Source of the DNA: Phormidium sp. OSCR
GTDB taxonomy: Bacteria > Cyanobacteriota > Cyanobacteriia > Cyanobacteriales > Geitlerinemataceae
Reading direction: 5' to 3'
NCBI GenBank assembly: GCA_001314905.1
Contig: LJZT01000005.1
Span: 21,178 to 85,177 of the forward strand
DNA length: 64,000 nucleotides
The notes below the pieces were generated by a model that made no database searches, was not told where the DNA came from, and worked only from the letters and a program-made list of their open reading frames with translations. Position numbers and translations under genes: made by a program. Positions within the stretch are counted from its first letter, which is position 1, and every line of letters starts with the position of its first letter. Positions 63,718 through 64,000 of the stretch are shown here, one piece after another.

Positions 63718-63973
63718 GGAGTTTGCGCGAGGGGGAAGCTGTTTGAGGGAGTTTGGCTGAAAAATGGTTGAACTCCTTATGGGGACTGGGGTTTACGGGT
63801 TGCAGTACATTGTAAGTGTCGCGCAAATTTTCTATGTCTTGCTGGGAGAGAGTTTTGGAGGTTTTTGGTATGCAAGGGGTTGTGTTTTTCTCTCGATGGG
63901 TGTTAGAATCATGGGGTCTCGCGCAAACGAACCTCGAAAACTGCATAGTGTCAGGGTTCCAGAGGGGAGGCCT
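63718..63973 (+). promoter_or_regulatory. Probable CRISPR leader with promoter
   Basis: The 256 bases after the Rel stop contain no convincing gene. The word TCGCGCAAA occurs twice (about 63808 and 63921), and TTTGCGCGAG occurs inverted near 63721. The stretch GCGCAAACGAACCTCGAAAACTGCATA, read as a spaced pattern, and GGGTTCCAGAGGGG resemble leaders of cyanobacterial CRISPR arrays. A promoter-like TTGTGT (63880-63885), 18 bp and extended -10 TGTTAGAAT (TAGAAT 63904-63909) point rightward into the presumed array. Confidence 0.5.
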
Positions 63974-64000
63974 CGCAATTACCGATAATCCCTATTAGGG
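63974..64000 (+). CRISPR. First repeat of a probable CRISPR array, cut by the window edge
   Basis: The last 27 bases, GCAATTACCGATAATCCC followed by TATTAGGG, match the shape of cyanobacterial CRISPR repeats that contain the partial palindrome AATCCCTATTAGGGATT and end in ATTGAAAC. The final ATTGAAAC would lie just beyond the window. Only one partial repeat is visible, so the array itself is inferred. The orientation and the leader-like sequence on the left imply that spacers continue to the right. Confidence 0.55.

Noticed and set aside
1..64000. tRNA, rRNA, prophage or intact insertion sequence
   Set aside because: No T-loop (GGTTCRANTCC) and cloverleaf context, phage structural gene or transposase was recognised by eye. 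A tRNAscan or Infernal run would be needed to exclude small RNAs.

Overview
The window is chromosomal DNA from a cyanobacterium, most likely a filamentous, non-diazotrophic or otherwise non-heterocystous type. The evidence is psaD (photosystem I), pcyA (phycobilin synthesis), a CrtH-type carotenoid isomerase, a cyanobacterial SLH-domain porin, a DUF4327 gene, very frequent HIP1 octamers (GCGATCGC), and tracts of heptameric short tandem repeats (GGCAAGA, GGGAATA, GGGAACA types). No tRNA, rRNA, phage or intact transposon was recognised. The 5' edge cuts a caspase-like gene and the 3' edge appears to cut the first repeat of a CRISPR array.

Layout. 1-9.1 kb: pseudo-caspase, moeA, a toxin-antitoxin pair, a NagZ-like glycosidase, DUF4327, a FIST sensor and bioF. 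9.4-20 kb: a DICT-GAF histidine kinase, psaD, trpE, a MAPEG protein, secA, a permuted papain-like (YiiX/LRAT type) protein and a collagen-like exported protein. 20-28 kb: a Nudix hydrolase, DUF427, then a compact signalling run of a hybrid kinase, a REC-GGDEF-EAL protein and a REC-kinase. 28-38.5 kb: an M20 amidohydrolase, a WD40 protein, a cupin, bioB, a porin, a pentapeptide protein, a RluA-like protein with an altered active site, an Mpo1-like protein and a rhomboid protease. 38.5-50.5 kb: two unusual GT2 glycosyltransferases, an ArsR regulator, two related CHASE3 kinases (one with its OmpR-type partner), two small exported proteins sharing an upstream direct-repeat motif, a JmjC/RoxA-like oxygenase, a nucleotidyltransferase and an HD protein. 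50.7-64 kb: a PQQ-type propeller, a CopM-like DUF305 lipoprotein, the carotenoid isomerase, a very small gene encoding an exported peptide ending in HRGSGR (patX type), pcyA, a GT2 enzyme, a patatin phospholipase, a fused Dpp/Opp ABC ATPase, a zinc-ribbon protein, a PatD-like protein, the bifunctional (p)ppGpp enzyme and the start of a probable CRISPR locus.

The most interesting item is the 56-residue PatX-type gene at 55058-55228 on the minus strand. It has a signal peptide, a C-terminal RGSGR pentapeptide (the HetR-binding signal), a ribosome binding site and a strong intrinsic terminator, and it is short enough to be missed by routine gene calling. A PatD-like gene lies about 5.5 kb away. 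Other points of note are the caspase homologue without its catalytic dyad, the RluA homologue with Gly in place of the catalytic Asp, the shared candidate OmpR-type operator at 44291 and 46900, a mobile hairpin/terminator repeat family, and short tandem repeats that repeatedly abut or enter start codons.
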